Made by a program: the position numbers and the translations under genes. This document shows, piece by piece, positions 1 to 6,249 of a DNA stretch of 22,937 nucleotides. Origin of the DNA: Gemmatimonadota bacterium (GTDB lineage Bacteria > Gemmatimonadota > Gemmatimonadetes > Longimicrobiales > RSA9); contig JACQPS010000361.1 in assembly GCA_016207445.1 (NCBI GenBank), positions 1 to 22,937 of the forward strand, read 5' to 3'. How positions within the stretch are numbered: position 1 is the first letter of the stretch; each line of letters starts with the position of its first letter. The notes beneath the pieces were generated by a model. The model had not been told where the DNA came from. It searched no databases and saw only the letters and a program-made list of their open reading frames with translations.

Positions 1-23
1 GAGCTTCAAGGAAGGCACTCTCG

Positions 24-461
24 ATGAACCGCGACTTCGTCGAGATGTTGTCCGCGTTATCCGCGGCCGGCGCTGAGTTCCTCGTCGTCGGAGCCCACGC
101 CCTGGCGGCTCACGGGCATCCCCGCGCCACCGGCGACCTGGATATCTGGGTCCGGCCTACGCCCGAGAACGCCGAGCGGGTCTGGGCCGCGTTGGAAGAG
201 TTCGGCGCGCCGCTGTTCGATCTCACCCGTGCCGATCTCACCACCCCGGACCTGGTCTTCCAAATTGGGCTCGCGCCGAATCGCATCGACCTGCTCACCA
301 GCGTCAGCGCTGTGGTCTTCGATCAGGCCTGGTCGAATCGTTTAATGGTTGATATCGACAACGTACAGGTCCCGGTGATCGGCAGGAACGAGCTGATTCA
401 GAACAAGCGTGCGCTCAGCCGGCCACGCGACCTGGCCGACCTCGCGGACCTGGAAGGGTGA
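24..461 (+). CDS. Nucleotidyltransferase-fold protein (MNT/AbiEii-like)
   Basis: The 145-residue product has the core signature of minimal nucleotidyltransferase-fold proteins: a glycine-started helix (VVGAHALAAHG, about residues 21-31) followed by RATGDLDIWV, with D38 and D40 as the expected metal-binding pair. A later segment (RIDLLTSVSAV) matches the conserved IDLL strand of the DUF6036/AbiEii-like group. Such proteins are often one half of a toxin-antitoxin or abortive-infection pair, but no partner is visible here. The start is the ATG preceded 8 nt upstream by AAGGAAGG. Another frame ends with TGA at 25-27, which would give an ATGA overlap with a gene lying outside the window, but too little is visible to call it. 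It is the only convincing plus-strand gene and converges on the pilin gene. The fold is fairly sure; the substrate and role are unknown. Confidence 0.8.
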   Translation: MNRDFVEMLSALSAAGAEFLVVGAHALAAHGHPRATGDLDIWVRPTPENAERVWAALEEFGAPLFDLTRADLTTPDLVFQIGLAPNRIDLLTSVSAVVFDQAWSNRLMVDIDNVQVPVIGRNELIQNKRALSRPRDLADLADLEG

Positions 462-522
462 TGATGCCGCGCGCGGCCACCACATCATCTGGCGGACACA
501 GGTGCGGCTGTAGCAAACGCAG

Positions 523-550
523 CGGCCGCCCGGCTTTCGCCGGGCGGCCG
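523..550. terminator. 12-bp hairpin between convergent genes
   Basis: A perfect 12-bp GC stem with a 4-nt loop (GAAA on the minus strand, TTTC on the plus strand) lies between the convergent nucleotidyltransferase and pilin genes. On the minus strand it follows the pilin stop by about 27 nt and is followed only by a weak T-rich stretch. On the plus strand a T7 run follows 18 nt later. It is likely a shared terminator for both genes, but the U-tracts are not ideal. Confidence 0.6.
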
Positions 551-576
551 TTCGATCTCCTGCCCGCCTTTTTTTC

Positions 577-1221
577 TTACTCGGTGAACGGCACCGCGAG
601 GAAGAAAACCGTATCCGGTGCGGTGCCGTTGATAAAGGAGCGCAGCCGCCCGGTCGTGTTGGTCGAGGTCTCCGCCTCCCCGTCGATGATGTCGTTCAGC
701 GATTCGAACTCCGTGGACGAGAGGCCGGTGATGAGGATCGCGACGAACTCGCCGGTGTCACAGGCACCGCTCGCGCCCGCCTCCTCGAAGGCCGTGATCG
801 TCGTCGAATCGGCGTGGTAGCAGGCCGGCTTCTTCTGCACCTGTCCATCGAACCCGGTTTCGAAGGCATCGGCTTGCGTGACATCGTTGCCCGCCGCGAA
901 CGCCTTGTCGATGTAGGGGCCGAGCCAGCGGTCGACGAACTTGCTCGCGTAAGTGGTGCCGTTCACGTTTTCGTCACTGGTCGAGATCTTGTTCGCCAGG
1001 TCCTCCAGGTCGCTGGGAAAGACCCGCACGTTGACCTTGAAGGCCTCGAGACCGGTCTTGACGGCCGCCAGGTCGGCGGCGGCGCGCACGGGCTCGGCCT
1101 CATCCGTCTGCTGGGCGACCTGCGGCACGACCGCCGCTACCAGCAGCGAGATGAGCAGCAGGACCACCAGAACCTCGATGAGCGTGAAACCGTTCTTGCC
1201 GAACTTCGCTCCCCGCTGCAT
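577..1221 (-). CDS. Type IV pilin-like / GspG-like pseudopilin, copy 1
   Basis: The 214-residue product has a class III (prepilin) signal: an 11-residue basic leader ending in Gly, then FTLIEVLVVLLLISLLVAAV. The conserved Glu at +5 and a hydrophobic helix follow, so a PilD-type peptidase should cleave after G11 and methylate F12. The next segment (AAADLAAVKTGLEAFKVN...FPSDLEDL) resembles the GspG/type II major pseudopilin helix. The C-terminal half contains two cysteines (PACYHAD and GACDTG) that could form a disulfide, then a conserved tail (GRLRSFINGTAPDT). A good Shine-Dalgarno (AGGAGG) precedes the ATG. It is a full-length, collinear paralogue of the next gene. No assembly ATPase, platform protein or peptidase lies nearby, so its machine (pilus or secretion system) cannot be told. 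Confidence 0.85.
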   Translation of the reverse strand: MQRGAKFGKNGFTLIEVLVVLLLISLLVAAVVPQVAQQTDEAEPVRAAADLAAVKTGLEAFKVNVRVFPSDLEDLANKISTSDENVNGTTYASKFVDRWLGPYIDKAFAAGNDVTQADAFETGFDGQVQKKPACYHADSTTITAFEEAGASGACDTGEFVAILITGLSSTEFESLNDIIDGEAETSTNTTGRLRSFINGTAPDTVFFLAVPFTE

Positions 1222-1354
1222 GCGGTGCCTCCTTGGCTGAGTGGATACGCACCCACCAGGTGCCGCTGCCTACCAGATGGGTGAGAGGTGCCACGGAACG
1301 TGCAGCGTCCAGGGTGGTGGCGCGCCGCGGGGATGTGCCGGGACTCCGATGCGG

Positions 1355-1383
1355 CATCTAGGGATCCCGGCCCCGGCTGTCAA
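1355..1383 (-). promoter_or_regulatory. Candidate sigma70-type promoter for pilin copy 1
   Basis: On the minus strand a consensus -35 box TTGACA (1378-1383) is followed by a 17-bp spacer and a weak -10 candidate TAGATG (1355-1360). Transcription would start near 1348 and give a 5' leader of about 125 nt before the pilin ATG at 1221. It lies directly after the hairpin that ends the neighbouring pilin gene, where a new promoter is expected. The -10 match is poor. Confidence 0.45.
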
Positions 1384-1420
1384 GCCGCGGCCGGCGCCCT
1401 GGCTGCGTTCCCAGGGCAAG

Positions 1421-1460
1421 ACGGACCGGCCGCCGGGATGGCCCCCGGCGGCCGGTCCGT
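1421..1460 (-). terminator. 17-bp hairpin downstream of pilin copy 2
   Basis: A perfect 17-bp inverted repeat (1421-1437 with 1444-1460, 6-nt loop) begins 16 nt after the stop codon of pilin copy 2. On the minus strand it is followed by CTTGCC rather than a real U-tract. Its position just after the stop and the length of the stem support a terminator or 3'-end stabiliser. The equivalent hairpin after copy 1 lies at 523-550. Confidence 0.65.
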
Positions 1461-1476
1461 TCAGCTCTGGCGGAGC

Positions 1477-2115
1477 TCAGTTGAACGGAATGGCCAGGAA
1501 GAAGGTCGTGTCCGGAGCCGTGCCATTGATGAAGGAGCGGAGCCGGCCCGCCGCGCCCCCCGCGTCCGCCGTTCCATCCATGACGTCGTTCAGGTCGTCG
1601 AACTCGGTGCTCGAGAGCCCGGTGATCAGGACGGTCACGAATTCGCCCGTGTCACAGGCTCCCGTCGCGCCCAGCTCCTCGAAGGCCGTGATGGTGGTCG
1701 AGTCGGCGTGATAGCACGCCAGCTGCTTCAAGAACTGCCCGTTGAAGCCGGTCTCGAACGCATCGCCGGTCGCGTGGCCTGCGGTCACGGTGAAGACCTT
1801 GTCGATGTAGGGCCCCAGCCAGCGGCTGACGTGCTTGCTCAGGAAGGTCGTGCCGTTCGCCTCCTCGTCGGCGGTCGTGATGGGGTTGGCCAGGTCTTCC
1901 AGGTCGCTCGGGAAGAGGCGCACGTTGATCTTGAAGGTCTCGAGCCCGGTCTTGACGGCGGCCAGGTCCTGCGCCGCCCGGACCGGCTCCCCCTGCTCGA
2001 TCTGCTGCACGAGCTGCGGCACGACCGCGGCAATCAGCAGCGAGATCAGCAGCAGCGTGACCAGAACCTCGACCAGCGTGAACCCCGATCGCTGGGACTT
2101 CGTACGGCTGTGCAT
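1477..2115 (-). CDS. Type IV pilin-like / GspG-like pseudopilin, copy 2
   Basis: The 212-residue product is a tandem paralogue of the gene at 577-1221. It has an 11-residue basic leader ending in Gly, then FTLVEVLVTLLLISLLIAAV with Glu at +5, the GspG-like AAQDLAAVKTGLETFKIN helix, the same cysteine pair (ACYHAD, GACDTG) and the same C-terminal block. The frame stays open well upstream, but the ATG at 2115 is chosen because GGAGGGG lies 4 nt before it and the prepilin leader then has normal length. The added N-terminal residues of longer versions look like translated leader DNA. The gene has its own downstream hairpin and an unusually long upstream gene-free stretch. Tandem pilin paralogues may be alternative major subunits; that is inference. 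Confidence 0.85.
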   Translation of the reverse strand: MHSRTKSQRSGFTLVEVLVTLLLISLLIAAVVPQLVQQIEQGEPVRAAQDLAAVKTGLETFKINVRLFPSDLEDLANPITTADEEANGTTFLSKHVSRWLGPYIDKVFTVTAGHATGDAFETGFNGQFLKQLACYHADSTTITAFEELGATGACDTGEFVTVLITGLSSTEFDDLNDVMDGTADAGGAAGRLRSFINGTAPDTTFFLAIPFN

Positions 2116-2347
2116 GACACCCCTCCTTACCTCGGTACGGGACCCGTTCGTCGGGCGGCCGAAGAGGAGCCCGAGCCGGCCGGTCCAGCCACGGTGAGCG
2201 TTGCGCTGCATCATCGTCTGATCTCCGCGTTGTCGAGACCCGGGGATGCCGGGGGACTCGGCTGTTGAGCGAGAGCCCGGGTGGGCTCGGGGCCGCCGAC
2301 TCGGCGGGCCGCCTTCTGCGCGGGTAAGTAAACCCTCTCGCGTGACT

Positions 2348-2379
2348 CCGCCGTTACGCCGCGTGGCGCCGCCGTTACG
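2348..2379. repeat. Two 11-bp direct repeats spaced 21 bp
   Basis: CCGCCGTTACG occurs at 2348-2358 and exactly again at 2369-2379, start to start 21 bp apart, which is two helical turns. This spacing suits a dimeric or tandem-bound regulator on one DNA face, or a repeated RNA stem in the leader of pilin copy 2. Function is inferred only from spacing and position. Confidence 0.5.
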
Positions 2380-2651
2380 TCCCCCGGGCGCGCATTGCGG
2401 AACCCGCTGTCGCAACTCGTTGTCAGCGCGAGAGCTGCGGCATGGCCTCGCGCCCTCCCGCCGCTGGGCCGGAAAGGCCGCGCTTGCCAATGGATGCCCT
2501 GTTCGGAGCGTCCATTACGCACTCCCCGCGCACTTCTGATCGTGCTGGGTGGAGCGGGACTGCAGTGGGTCAGCCAGGAACGGATCGGAACCGGTCACCA
2601 GCCCCGGCCCGGGTGGGGCAGGGTCCCACGCAATGCGAACGGATACAATAA

Positions 2652-2679
2652 CTTATGACGTGCGGCGCGCAGGTGTCAA
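2652..2679 (-). promoter_or_regulatory. Candidate sigma70-type promoter upstream of pilin copy 2
   Basis: On the minus strand a perfect TTGACA (2674-2679) is followed, 16 bp on, by CATAAG (2652-2657), a 4/6 match to TATAAT, in a locally AT-rich patch of an otherwise GC-rich gap. Overlapping -10 candidates exist with 17- and 18-bp spacers. It lies just past the end of the FtsB gene and points at the pilin. Confidence 0.5.
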
Positions 2680-2712
2680 GGCCCGCCGCCGCCGCTGGCT
2701 CGGACCGGGGGA

Positions 2713-3048
2713 TCAGCGAGGGTCGGGAGGGCGCCGGAAAGCCGCGGAATCGGCGTCGTCTTCCAGCGAATCGGGCGCGGGCGCGAAGCGATAGAGGCGC
2801 TCCCCCGCCCGGATCATGCCGTAGCGCTCGCGGGCGACACGCTCGAGCGTGGCCGGGTCGGATCGGAGGGAATCGACGCGGGCGCGCAGCCGGGCCATCT
2901 CGGCGTGCAGCTCGCGCAACTCGGCCTCCTCGCGCTGCCGCTGCTGCTCGAGGCGGCGGAGCGCGAAGACGCTGTACTCGCCGCCAAAGACGGCGAAATA
3001 GAGAGCGGCCGCCCCCAGGCCGAGCAGGACCAGGCGGAGGCGTTTCAA
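2713..3048 (-). CDS. ftsB: Septum formation initiator, FtsB/DivIC family
   Basis: This is a 111-residue bitopic protein of the FtsB/DivIC type. A short basic N-terminus leads into one membrane helix (about residues 5-22, LVLLGLGAAALYFAVFGG). A coiled coil of alternating Glu/Arg/Leu follows (about 28-65). Then comes the family's conserved end, ERVARERYGMIRAGERLYRF. It would link the division complex through its periplasmic coiled coil. The start is taken as TTG at 3048, because no ATG or GTG gives a sensible N-terminus. The TTG also shares the sequence TTGA with the enolase stop, a 4-nt overlap suggesting translational coupling. Enolase-ftsB adjacency is common in bacteria. The C-terminal 20 residues are acidic/proline-rich and not conserved. 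Confidence 0.85.
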   Translation of the reverse strand: MKRLRLVLLGLGAAALYFAVFGGEYSVFALRRLEQQRQREEAELRELHAEMARLRARVDSLRSDPATLERVARERYGMIRAGERLYRFAPAPDSLEDDADSAAFRRPPDPR

Positions 3049-4319
3049 AAGGCGTCCCGTCCGGGATAGCTGGCGCTGGCGCCGAGCTCGTCCGCGATGC
3101 GGAGGAGCTGGTTGTACTTGGCGACGCGGTCGGTGCGGCTGGCGCTGCCGGTCTTGATCTGTCCGCTGCGCGTGGCCACCGCCAGGTCCGCGATGAAGGT
3201 GTCCTCGGTCTCGCCGGACCGGTGGCTGATGATGAAGCGGTAGTGGTGGCGACGGGCGAGCTCGATGGCCTCGAGCGTCTCGGTCAGCGTGCCGATCTGG
3301 TTGACCTTGATCAGGATGGCGTTGGCGATGCCCTCGCGGATGCCGCGGCCGAGCCGTTCCGTGCTGGTCACGAACAGGTCGTCGCCCACGAGCTGGACGC
3401 GCCCCGCCAGCGCCTGCGTGAGCTGCTTCCACCCCGCCCAATCGTTCTGGTCGAGCGGGTCCTCGAGCGAGACGATGGGGTAGCGCTCGACCCACTCGCT
3501 CCAGAACTCGACCATCTGCTCTGACGTGCGCTTCTCGCCCGTGGACTTGTGGAAGTGATACACGCCGTCGCGGAAGAACTCGCTCGCGGCCGGATCGAGG
3601 GCGATGACGACGTCCTGGCCGACACGGTAGCCGGCCTTCTCCACCGCCTCCAGGATCAGCTCGACCGCCTCCTCGTTCGTGCGCAGATCGGGCGCGAAGC
3701 CGCCTTCGTCGCCCACGGCGGTGTTCTTGCCCTGGTGCGCCAGCACGCGCTTGAGACTGTGGAACACCTCCACGCCCATGCGCAGCGCCTCCGGAAAGCT
3801 CGGGGCGCCCACGGGCGCGATCATGAACTCCTGCAGGTCCACGTTGTTGGCGGCGTGGACGCCCCCGTTCACGATATTCATGAGCGGGACCGGCAGGAGC
3901 GTGGCCGACGGCCCGCCGAGATGGCGGAAGAGCGGCACCCCGTTCTCGTTCGCGGCGGCGCGGGCACAGGCCAGCGACACCGCGAGGACGGCGTTCGCCC
4001 CCAGGCCGGACTTATTGGGCGTGGCGTCCAGCTCGATGAGCGCGCGGTCGAGCGCGCGCTGGTCCTGCGCGTCCATGCCCCGCAGCGCCGGCGCGATGCG
4101 CTCGGTCACGTTGCGCACCGCTGTGCGCACGCCTTTGCCGCCGTAACGGCGCGCGTCGCCATCACGCAGCTCGATCGCCTCGAATGCGCCGGTGGAGGCG
4201 CCGCTCGGCACGGCGGCACGGCCGCGCGCACCGCTCCCGAGCACGACCTCCGCCTCGACCGTCGGGTTGCCGCGGGAGTCGAGGATTTCGCGGGCGTGGA
4301 TGCTCTTGATTGCGGACAT
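3045..4319 (-). CDS. eno: Enolase (phosphopyruvate hydratase)
   Basis: Enolase interconverts 2-phosphoglycerate and phosphoenolpyruvate in glycolysis and gluconeogenesis. The 424-residue length is normal. Conserved blocks run in order: IHAREILDSRGNPTVE at the N-terminus, PSGASTGAFEA, VGDEGGFAPDL, SLEDPLDQNDW and VGDDLFVTS (Mg ligands), LIKVNQIGTLTE with the catalytic Lys, and ISHRSGETED. The frame remains open upstream, but ATG 4319 puts the N-terminus exactly where the family begins. The added residues would be translated tandem repeats. No Shine-Dalgarno is visible before this ATG. A 7-mer repeat array ends 9 nt upstream. It is followed by ftsB with a 4-nt overlap. Confidence 0.97.
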   Translation of the reverse strand: MSAIKSIHAREILDSRGNPTVEAEVVLGSGARGRAAVPSGASTGAFEAIELRDGDARRYGGKGVRTAVRNVTERIAPALRGMDAQDQRALDRALIELDATPNKSGLGANAVLAVSLACARAAANENGVPLFRHLGGPSATLLPVPLMNIVNGGVHAANNVDLQEFMIAPVGAPSFPEALRMGVEVFHSLKRVLAHQGKNTAVGDEGGFAPDLRTNEEAVELILEAVEKAGYRVGQDVVIALDPAASEFFRDGVYHFHKSTGEKRTSEQMVEFWSEWVERYPIVSLEDPLDQNDWAGWKQLTQALAGRVQLVGDDLFVTSTERLGRGIREGIANAILIKVNQIGTLTETLEAIELARRHHYRFIISHRSGETEDTFIADLAVATRSGQIKTGSASRTDRVAKYNQLLRIADELGASASYPGRDAF

Positions 4320-4328
4320 TGCAAACGA

Positions 4329-4437
4329 AGTTGACAGTTCACACTTGACAGTTGACAGTTGAAAGTTGACAGAACTTCGGGGGCGTTCTGAACGCTCGCG
4401 AATTTTCCTGTCGACTGTCAACTGTGAACTGTCAACT
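4329..4437. repeat. Inverted repeat with 7-mer tandem-repeat arms (element A)
   Basis: The left arm has six in-register 7-mers of the AGTTGAC type (4329-4370). The right arm has four of the inverse GTCAACT type (4410-4437). The outer 14 bp of the arms (4329-4342 and 4424-4437) are perfectly complementary, including the variant unit AGTTCAC matched by GTGAACT. The core (4371-4409) has a small AGAAC/GTTCT hairpin and the string CGTTCTGA. The element fills the gap between the acyltransferase stop (2 nt from the right arm) and the enolase ATG (9 nt from the left arm), and is much AT-richer than its surroundings. Confidence 0.9.
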
Positions 4438-4439
4438 AA

Positions 4440-5168
4440 TTACGACGCCCGGCGAGCCTCGGGCGCCTGGTGCAGCATCGCTTCGATGCGGCCTCGGACG
4501 AGCGCAATGAGCTCCTCCCGGTTCGCCTCGGTGTAGCCGGCGGTCGGGATGGCGGGGCCGAAGCGAACGGTAATGGTGCCCCGGCGAATGCGCCAGTCGC
4601 GCTTGCGCAGGATGGCGCGTGTGCCGGACACGGCCACGGGCACGATGTCCACGCCCGTGTGCAGCGCGAGCATGAACGCGCCTTTCTTGAAGGGGAGGAG
4701 CCGCCCGGTCGGGGAGCGCGTCCCTTCCGGGAAGATGACCACGGAGCTCTTGTCCTCGCGGATGAGGCGGCCGGCGGCCTCGAGCGACTGAATGGCGGAG
4801 CCGCGGTCCTGCCGGTTCACCTCGATGTGACCGGCCGCCTTCCAGGCGGCGCCGAAGATCGGGATGCGCCCGAGCTCCTTCTTGGCGATAAAGCGGTAGC
4901 GCTTGGGAATGACCGCGGCGAGCGCGAAGATATCGAACCAGGACTGGTGGTTGGAGACGAAGATCTGCGGGCGGTCGCGGCGCACGTTGTCGAGGCCGAT
5001 CACGTGCACCGGCGAGCCGCTGGCCCACAGCATCCACTTCGACCAGCTGCGGGCGGCCCAGTCGTAGACGCGGCCGCGCACGCGCAGCAGCGCGGCCAGC
5101 ACGACGGTGCCGGCGATGAGCCCCGTCGCGATCAGGAGATTCAGGTAGACCCAGAGAGTTCGAATCAC
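4440..5168 (-). CDS. plsC: 1-acyl-sn-glycerol-3-phosphate acyltransferase (PlsC-like)
   Basis: This 242-residue membrane-associated acyltransferase should add the second acyl chain to lysophosphatidic acid in phospholipid synthesis. An N-terminal hydrophobic segment (about residues 6-28) anchors it. The LPLAT catalytic motif NHQSWFD has H74 and D79 in the HX4D arrangement. FPEGTRS (146-152) is the glycerophosphate-binding block, followed by PFKKGAF and VPVAVSG. Length fits the family. The start is a GTG at 5168 with only a weak GGGA-like ribosome site. The stop at 4440 lies 2 nt from the right arm of element A. It is downstream of thiL across a 62-bp gap. The exact acyl acceptor cannot be proven from motifs alone. 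Confidence 0.9.
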   Translation of the reverse strand: MIRTLWVYLNLLIATGLIAGTVVLAALLRVRGRVYDWAARSWSKWMLWASGSPVHVIGLDNVRRDRPQIFVSNHQSWFDIFALAAVIPKRYRFIAKKELGRIPIFGAAWKAAGHIEVNRQDRGSAIQSLEAAGRLIREDKSSVVIFPEGTRSPTGRLLPFKKGAFMLALHTGVDIVPVAVSGTRAILRKRDWRIRRGTITVRFGPAIPTAGYTEANREELIALVRGRIEAMLHQAPEARRAS

Positions 5169-5184
5169 GATCGCGGTACCGTTT

Positions 5185-5208
5185 CCCGGGCTCGGGCTCG
5201 GGCTCGGA
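5185..5208. repeat. Short 6-mer tandem run (CTCGGG-type)
   Basis: Four in-register 6-mers, cccggg-ctcggg-ctcggg-ctcgga, lie in the 62-bp gap between the thiL stop and the acyltransferase GTG start. No inverted second arm is visible. It may be a one-armed or decayed relative of the tandem-repeat elements in neighbouring gaps, or simple slippage DNA. Confidence 0.6.
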
Positions 5209-5230
5209 ATCTCGGCGTCCCCGGCCGGCG

Positions 5231-6223
5231 CTACCCCTCTACCTCGCCAGCGCGGAAGTGCTGGTAACCCGCAACACGCAGCGGCTCGACCGACCCGTCG
5301 GCCCGGCGCACCGAGACGCCGCGACCCGCTTCGACCGAGCCGACGCGGCTCAGCCGCACCGCGAAGCTCTTCTCGAACTCTCCCGCCAGCGGCTCGACCA
5401 CGCCGGGCGGCGCGGCGAAGCAGAGCTCGTAGTCGTCGCCGCCGGCGAGCGCGAGGTCGATGGCCTCTTCGGCACTCACACCGGCACGCGCGGCGGGGCT
5501 CACCGGCAGGGTCTCCGGCTCCAGCACGATGGAGACGCCGCTCGCGGCGGCCAGGTGTGTGGCGTCTCCCGCGAGCCCATCCGAGAGATCGATGAGCGCA
5601 TGGAGCGCGCCGCGCGTGCCCAGCCAGAGTGCTTCGGCGATCCGTGGCACCGGCCGGGCGAAGGCGTGGCGTGCGGCCGGGTCTGGCTCAGCCCCACGGA
5701 GCCAGGCCCGCACCGCGGCCGCGGCGGCGCCCAGCTCTCCGGTCACCCACACCTCGTCGCCCCGTCTCGCGCCCGTGCGCAGCACCGGGTGCGGCGCCTC
5801 GCCCACCACCACCACGTCGAGAGTGAGCGGCCCGGGAGAGCGGGCGACGTCGCCCCCGAGGAGTACCCCGCCGCTGCCCTCCACGGCCTCGCGCGCGCCC
5901 AGCATAACGAGCGGCGCATCCCCGAATGCGCTTTCCGGGATCGCCAGCGCCACCAGGCAGCCGATCGGCCGCGCGGCCATGGCGGCCAGGTCGCTCAGCG
6001 AGGCCGCCGCGGCGCGGTAGCCAATCTCCTCCGGCGTGATCCAGTCGCGGCGGAAGTGGACTCCCTCCACGGCCAGGTCTGCGCCGACCGCGATGCCGTC
6101 GCCGCCCACGACGGCGCAATCGTCTCCCGGCCCAACCCGCACGTCGTCGCGTTGCGTTGGGCGTCCGAGGAAACGGCGGATCAGGTCGAACTCGGGACCC
6201 GGCCCCAGGGGAATGCTACCCAT
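5231..6223 (-). CDS. thiL: Thiamine-monophosphate kinase
   Basis: ThiL phosphorylates thiamine monophosphate to thiamine diphosphate. The 330-residue product has the family layout: EFDLIRRFLGR at the N-terminus, GPGDDCAVV (about 31-39, Mg/ATP site), AVEGVHFRRDW, the SLSDLAAMAARP helix, GGDVARSPG, LIDLSDGLAGD and LAGGDDYELCF. The ATG at 6223 fits family N-termini best but lacks a clear ribosome site. Two other in-frame starts exist: GTG 6262, and TTG 6253, whose TTGA overlaps the stop of the preceding gene. The overlap suggests coupling, and either would add 10-13 residues. The enzyme call is secure; the start is not. Confidence 0.93.
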   Translation of the reverse strand: MGSIPLGPGPEFDLIRRFLGRPTQRDDVRVGPGDDCAVVGGDGIAVGADLAVEGVHFRRDWITPEEIGYRAAAASLSDLAAMAARPIGCLVALAIPESAFGDAPLVMLGAREAVEGSGGVLLGGDVARSPGPLTLDVVVVGEAPHPVLRTGARRGDEVWVTGELGAAAAAVRAWLRGAEPDPAARHAFARPVPRIAEALWLGTRGALHALIDLSDGLAGDATHLAAASGVSIVLEPETLPVSPAARAGVSAEEAIDLALAGGDDYELCFAAPPGVVEPLAGEFEKSFAVRLSRVGSVEAGRGVSVRRADGSVEPLRVAGYQHFRAGEVEG

Positions 6224-6249
6224 GCGCGCTGCCGCACGCGAGGGCCGGT

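Larger units (their letters stand above)
2116..2712. other. 597-bp gene-free stretch, probable long 5' leader
   Basis: No convincing coding region is visible on either strand. The open frames here have arginine/proline-rich translations, weak starts and no recognisable domain. Visible contents are a candidate minus-strand promoter at its right end (2652-2679), a pair of 11-bp direct repeats (2348-2379), a small hairpin around 2321-2340 (GGGT/ACCC stem with CGCG flanks) and an imperfect inverted repeat at 2489-2516. If the promoter is real, pilin copy 2 carries an untranslated leader of about 530 nt, long enough for a structured RNA. No known riboswitch class was recognised. Confidence 0.5.

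Noticed and set aside
1..27. End of a possible upstream plus-strand gene with an ATGA overlap
   Set aside because: Only eight codons are visible, and a second frame stays open to about position 74, so neither can be supported.
2116..2490. N-terminal extension of pilin copy 2
   Set aside because: The extension is Arg/Pro-rich, would bury the prepilin signal, and ignores the strong ribosome site before ATG 2115.
2246..2539. Plus-strand 97-codon frame in the pilin leader
   Set aside because: Composition is biased to Arg/Pro/Ala, there is no ribosome site and no similarity was recognised.
4329..4437. 7-mer arrays as a CRISPR or as promoters
   Set aside because: There are no spacers and the units are only 7 nt. 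The units do contain TTGACA-like -35 boxes pointing into the core from both arms, but no -10 box is found at a 16-18 bp spacing.
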